Shown here piece after piece: positions 4,159-5,641 of a DNA stretch of 5,641 nucleotides (positions are counted from its first letter, which is position 1; each line of letters opens with the position of its first letter). Below the pieces are notes generated by a model. That model made no database searches, had not been told where the DNA came from, and saw only the letters and a program-made list of their open reading frames with translations. The stretch is from assembly GCA_002748225.1 (NCBI GenBank), contig PDRU01000116.1, positions 1 to 5,641 of the forward strand, read 5' to 3'. Source of the DNA: Spirochaetales bacterium. Lineage in GTDB: Bacteria; Spirochaetota; Spirochaetia; DSM-2461. Position numbers and translations under genes: made by a program.

Positions 4159-5641
4159 AACCGTTCCTTCCGGAATTCCGCCCAGACGTTTTCAAACCAT
4201 ACCGGTTCGTCCGGTACAGCTCTGGCTTCTGTTTTCTGCGTCTGCGCGCTGTTGTCTTTCCATATTGTTGTTAAGCGGAAGCTGATATTACCGGTTTGAG
4301 GCAGTACTGCGCCGCGGCTCACAGCCGCCGAGCCCCCCGCTGAACCGCTCAGTGAGGCGGCCTTTATCATGGCGTTAAGAACAGCAGCCTGGCAAACAAG
4401 CTGGTCGTAGACTGTAAAGAACTCTTCAACGGGCCGGCCGGCCGGCGGGGCAAAACGGCGCAGAATTTTCTGCTCTTCCGGTGCCGGAAGTTCCGGCGGC
4501 TTCTCCGGATTCCGAAGAATGTGCTGCGCGGCCCGCATTGAACCCACCTGCGCGGAATTCAGAGCCGAGCCTCCGGGGCGGTACGCTCCGAAAGTGCCGG
4601 CGGCTTCTCCGGCAATGTAGAGCCCCTGTATGGGGCTCTGCCAGTTCTCATCTACCAGAAGACCGCCGTTATGATTCTGCGCGCAGACACGTATTTCCAG
4701 CATTTCCTTATGCAGGTCTATCCCATGATCTTTATAGAGCTGCACGGCCTGGGGATTCATATGCTCCAGGCGTTCAATGGGTGTTCCGAAAAGGGCGCCG
4801 GAGTTTTTGAGGTACTGGTATGCCTCGCCGCTGAGGCTGGAAAAATCTTCGGTCAGTCCGGAGGGGTTACGGCGGTAGTCAAGATAAACACGCCGTCCTT
4901 TCTGCGTTTCTTCATGCACCAGAATGTCTATCAGGGAAGAGCCGTTCATTTTGGCGCTGTCAAAGGGCCATTGGTACCCTTTCAGGAAAACACACATCAG
5001 AATGTCTTTCGGCTCAGCGGCGCCTTCAAACAGGAATTCGCGTTCCCGTCCCTCTGAATCAACAGAAACATAACGGGGCAGAACCTGCTGGTAGGTTCCC
5101 GAAAGGTTCCACCGGAAAGATACCGAAGCAATGCCGTACTGCCAGTACTGCAGGTTCACTCCCGGTACTCCGGCTTTGAGCAGAATACCGCTCATTCCTC
5201 TCTGGCTCTCCGGGTAAACGCTGTTTTTGTAAATGCCTGCCGGTCCGCCGGTACACCAGATAATTTTTCTCGACTTCAGGTAGACGGGTTTTCCCCGGTG
5301 TACGGCTATGAGCCCTTCTATGCGGTTATTGACAACAGCAACCTCAACAACCGTATGATCGTCAAGAACGGGTACACCTTTTTTCAGTACTTTTTTTTCC
5401 AGCAGTTCTGTCATGTATTTTGAGGTGAGCGGCCCGGCGCTGGTGGCCCGCATTCGGGGATCGTGGTCGGTTTTGTAGCCGGCAAACTGCCCGTAACGGT
5501 CTGTGGGGAAGGGCACGCCCAGATGAACCAGTTTCATAAAACAGGAAACAGAGCAGGCTGCTTCGGTTAATGTAACCGGACCGTCAGTGTCTTTCTGCGG
5601 GGCCAGAGCTGCGGCCATTTCAGAAACGCTGTCAGAGTTGT
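4155..5641 (-). CDS. FAD-dependent oxidoreductase, fumarate reductase/succinate dehydrogenase flavoprotein-like (N-terminus outside window)
   Basis: The gene is open through the right edge. The ATG at 5618 is internal rather than the start, because the N-terminal dinucleotide-binding GxGxxG domain is absent and must lie beyond the window. Counting from that methionine, 487 residues are visible. IIWCTGGPAGIY (119-130) is the second nucleotide-contacting strand of such flavoproteins. HNGGLLVD (316-323) precedes the FAD-contacting segment GLYIAGEAAGTFGAYRPGGSA (332-352). The C-terminal helical part contains GGSAAVSRG (428-436) and ends with PVWFENVWAEF, a closing seen in FAD-dependent oxidoreductases of catabolic operons. 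No lipoprotein or membrane segment is visible in this part. It is the first visible gene of the operon; its promoter lies outside. It probably oxidises or reduces a sugar, polyol or sugar acid rather than succinate, an inference from its partners. Confidence 0.88.
   Translation of the reverse strand, partial: NSDSVSEMAAALAPQKDTDGPVTLTEAACSVSCFMKLVHLGVPFPTDRYGQFAGYKTDHDPRMRATSAGPLTSKYMTELLEKKVLKKGVPVLDDHTVVEVAVVNNRIEGLIAVHRGKPVYLKSRKIIWCTGGPAGIYKNSVYPESQRGMSGILLKAGVPGVNLQYWQYGIASVSFRWNLSGTYQQVLPRYVSVDSEGREREFLFEGAAEPKDILMCVFLKGYQWPFDSAKMNGSSLIDILVHEETQKGRRVYLDYRRNPSGLTEDFSSLSGEAYQYLKNSGALFGTPIERLEHMNPQAVQLYKDHGIDLHKEMLEIRVCAQNHNGGLLVDENWQSPIQGLYIAGEAAGTFGAYRPGGSALNSAQVGSMRAAQHILRNPEKPPELPAPEEQKILRRFAPPAGRPVEEFFTVYDQLVCQAAVLNAMIKAASLSGSAGGSAAVSRGAVLPQTGNISFRLTTIWKDNSAQTQKTEARAVPDEPVWFENVWAEFRKERL

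Noticed and set aside
3304..4299. Long plus-strand open frame opposite the dehydrogenase gene
   Set aside because: It is antisense to a gene with a complete catalytic triad and cofactor motif, and its translation shows no family features.
4430..4449. GGCC-rich tandem palindrome
   Set aside because: It lies inside the FAD oxidoreductase gene and encodes an ordinary Pro-Ala-Gly-Arg-Pro stretch, so simple codon repetition explains it.

Overview
The window looks like chromosomal sequence from a spirochaete of the Treponema group or a close relative. Base composition is moderate and codon usage favours CTG, CGC/CGT and GAA. The clues are a GroES with the PDTAQEKTQ-type mobile loop and no groEL beside it, and a short group-2 sigma-70 factor with an FISYAVWWIRQ region 2.4. 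This placement is inference from remembered family features; the window has no rRNA or other phylogenetic marker.

Left part (1-600): the AT-rich end of an unidentified small protein with a hydrophobic C-terminus, read rightward, uses rare-type codons (AGA, AGG, ATA) unlike the rest of the window. After it come about 400 bases without a convincing gene. They hold several clear inverted repeats, including a nested element at 223-278 and a GC-rich one at 401-463. The stretch ends in a strong hairpin with an A-tract on one side and a T-tract on the other, which terminates groES on the minus strand.

Middle part (600-2411): a leftward groES has its own good sigma-70 promoter. Its product appears to lack an internal block of about 16 residues near the C-terminus. 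Divergent from it is a 111-residue ORF of unknown function that may be leaderless. Next comes a rightward sigma-70-family factor of 280 residues, without region 1.1. A near-perfect sigma-54 (-24/-12) promoter lies immediately before its ribosome binding site. This suggests an RpoN-controlled sigma cascade like the RpoN-RpoS pathway of Borrelia, and it is the most interesting observation here.

Right part (2408-5641): a leftward three-gene operon encodes, in transcription order, a fumarate-reductase-like FAD-dependent oxidoreductase (its N-terminus lies beyond the right edge), a D-2-hydroxyacid dehydrogenase and a xylose-isomerase-like TIM-barrel protein. The first two overlap by ATGA and the last two are 11 bases apart, so they are almost certainly co-expressed. 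Together they suggest redox and isomerisation steps on a sugar, sugar acid or polyol; the substrate cannot be read from the sequence. The last gene of this operon converges on the sigma gene, and their stop codons share the bases TTAG.
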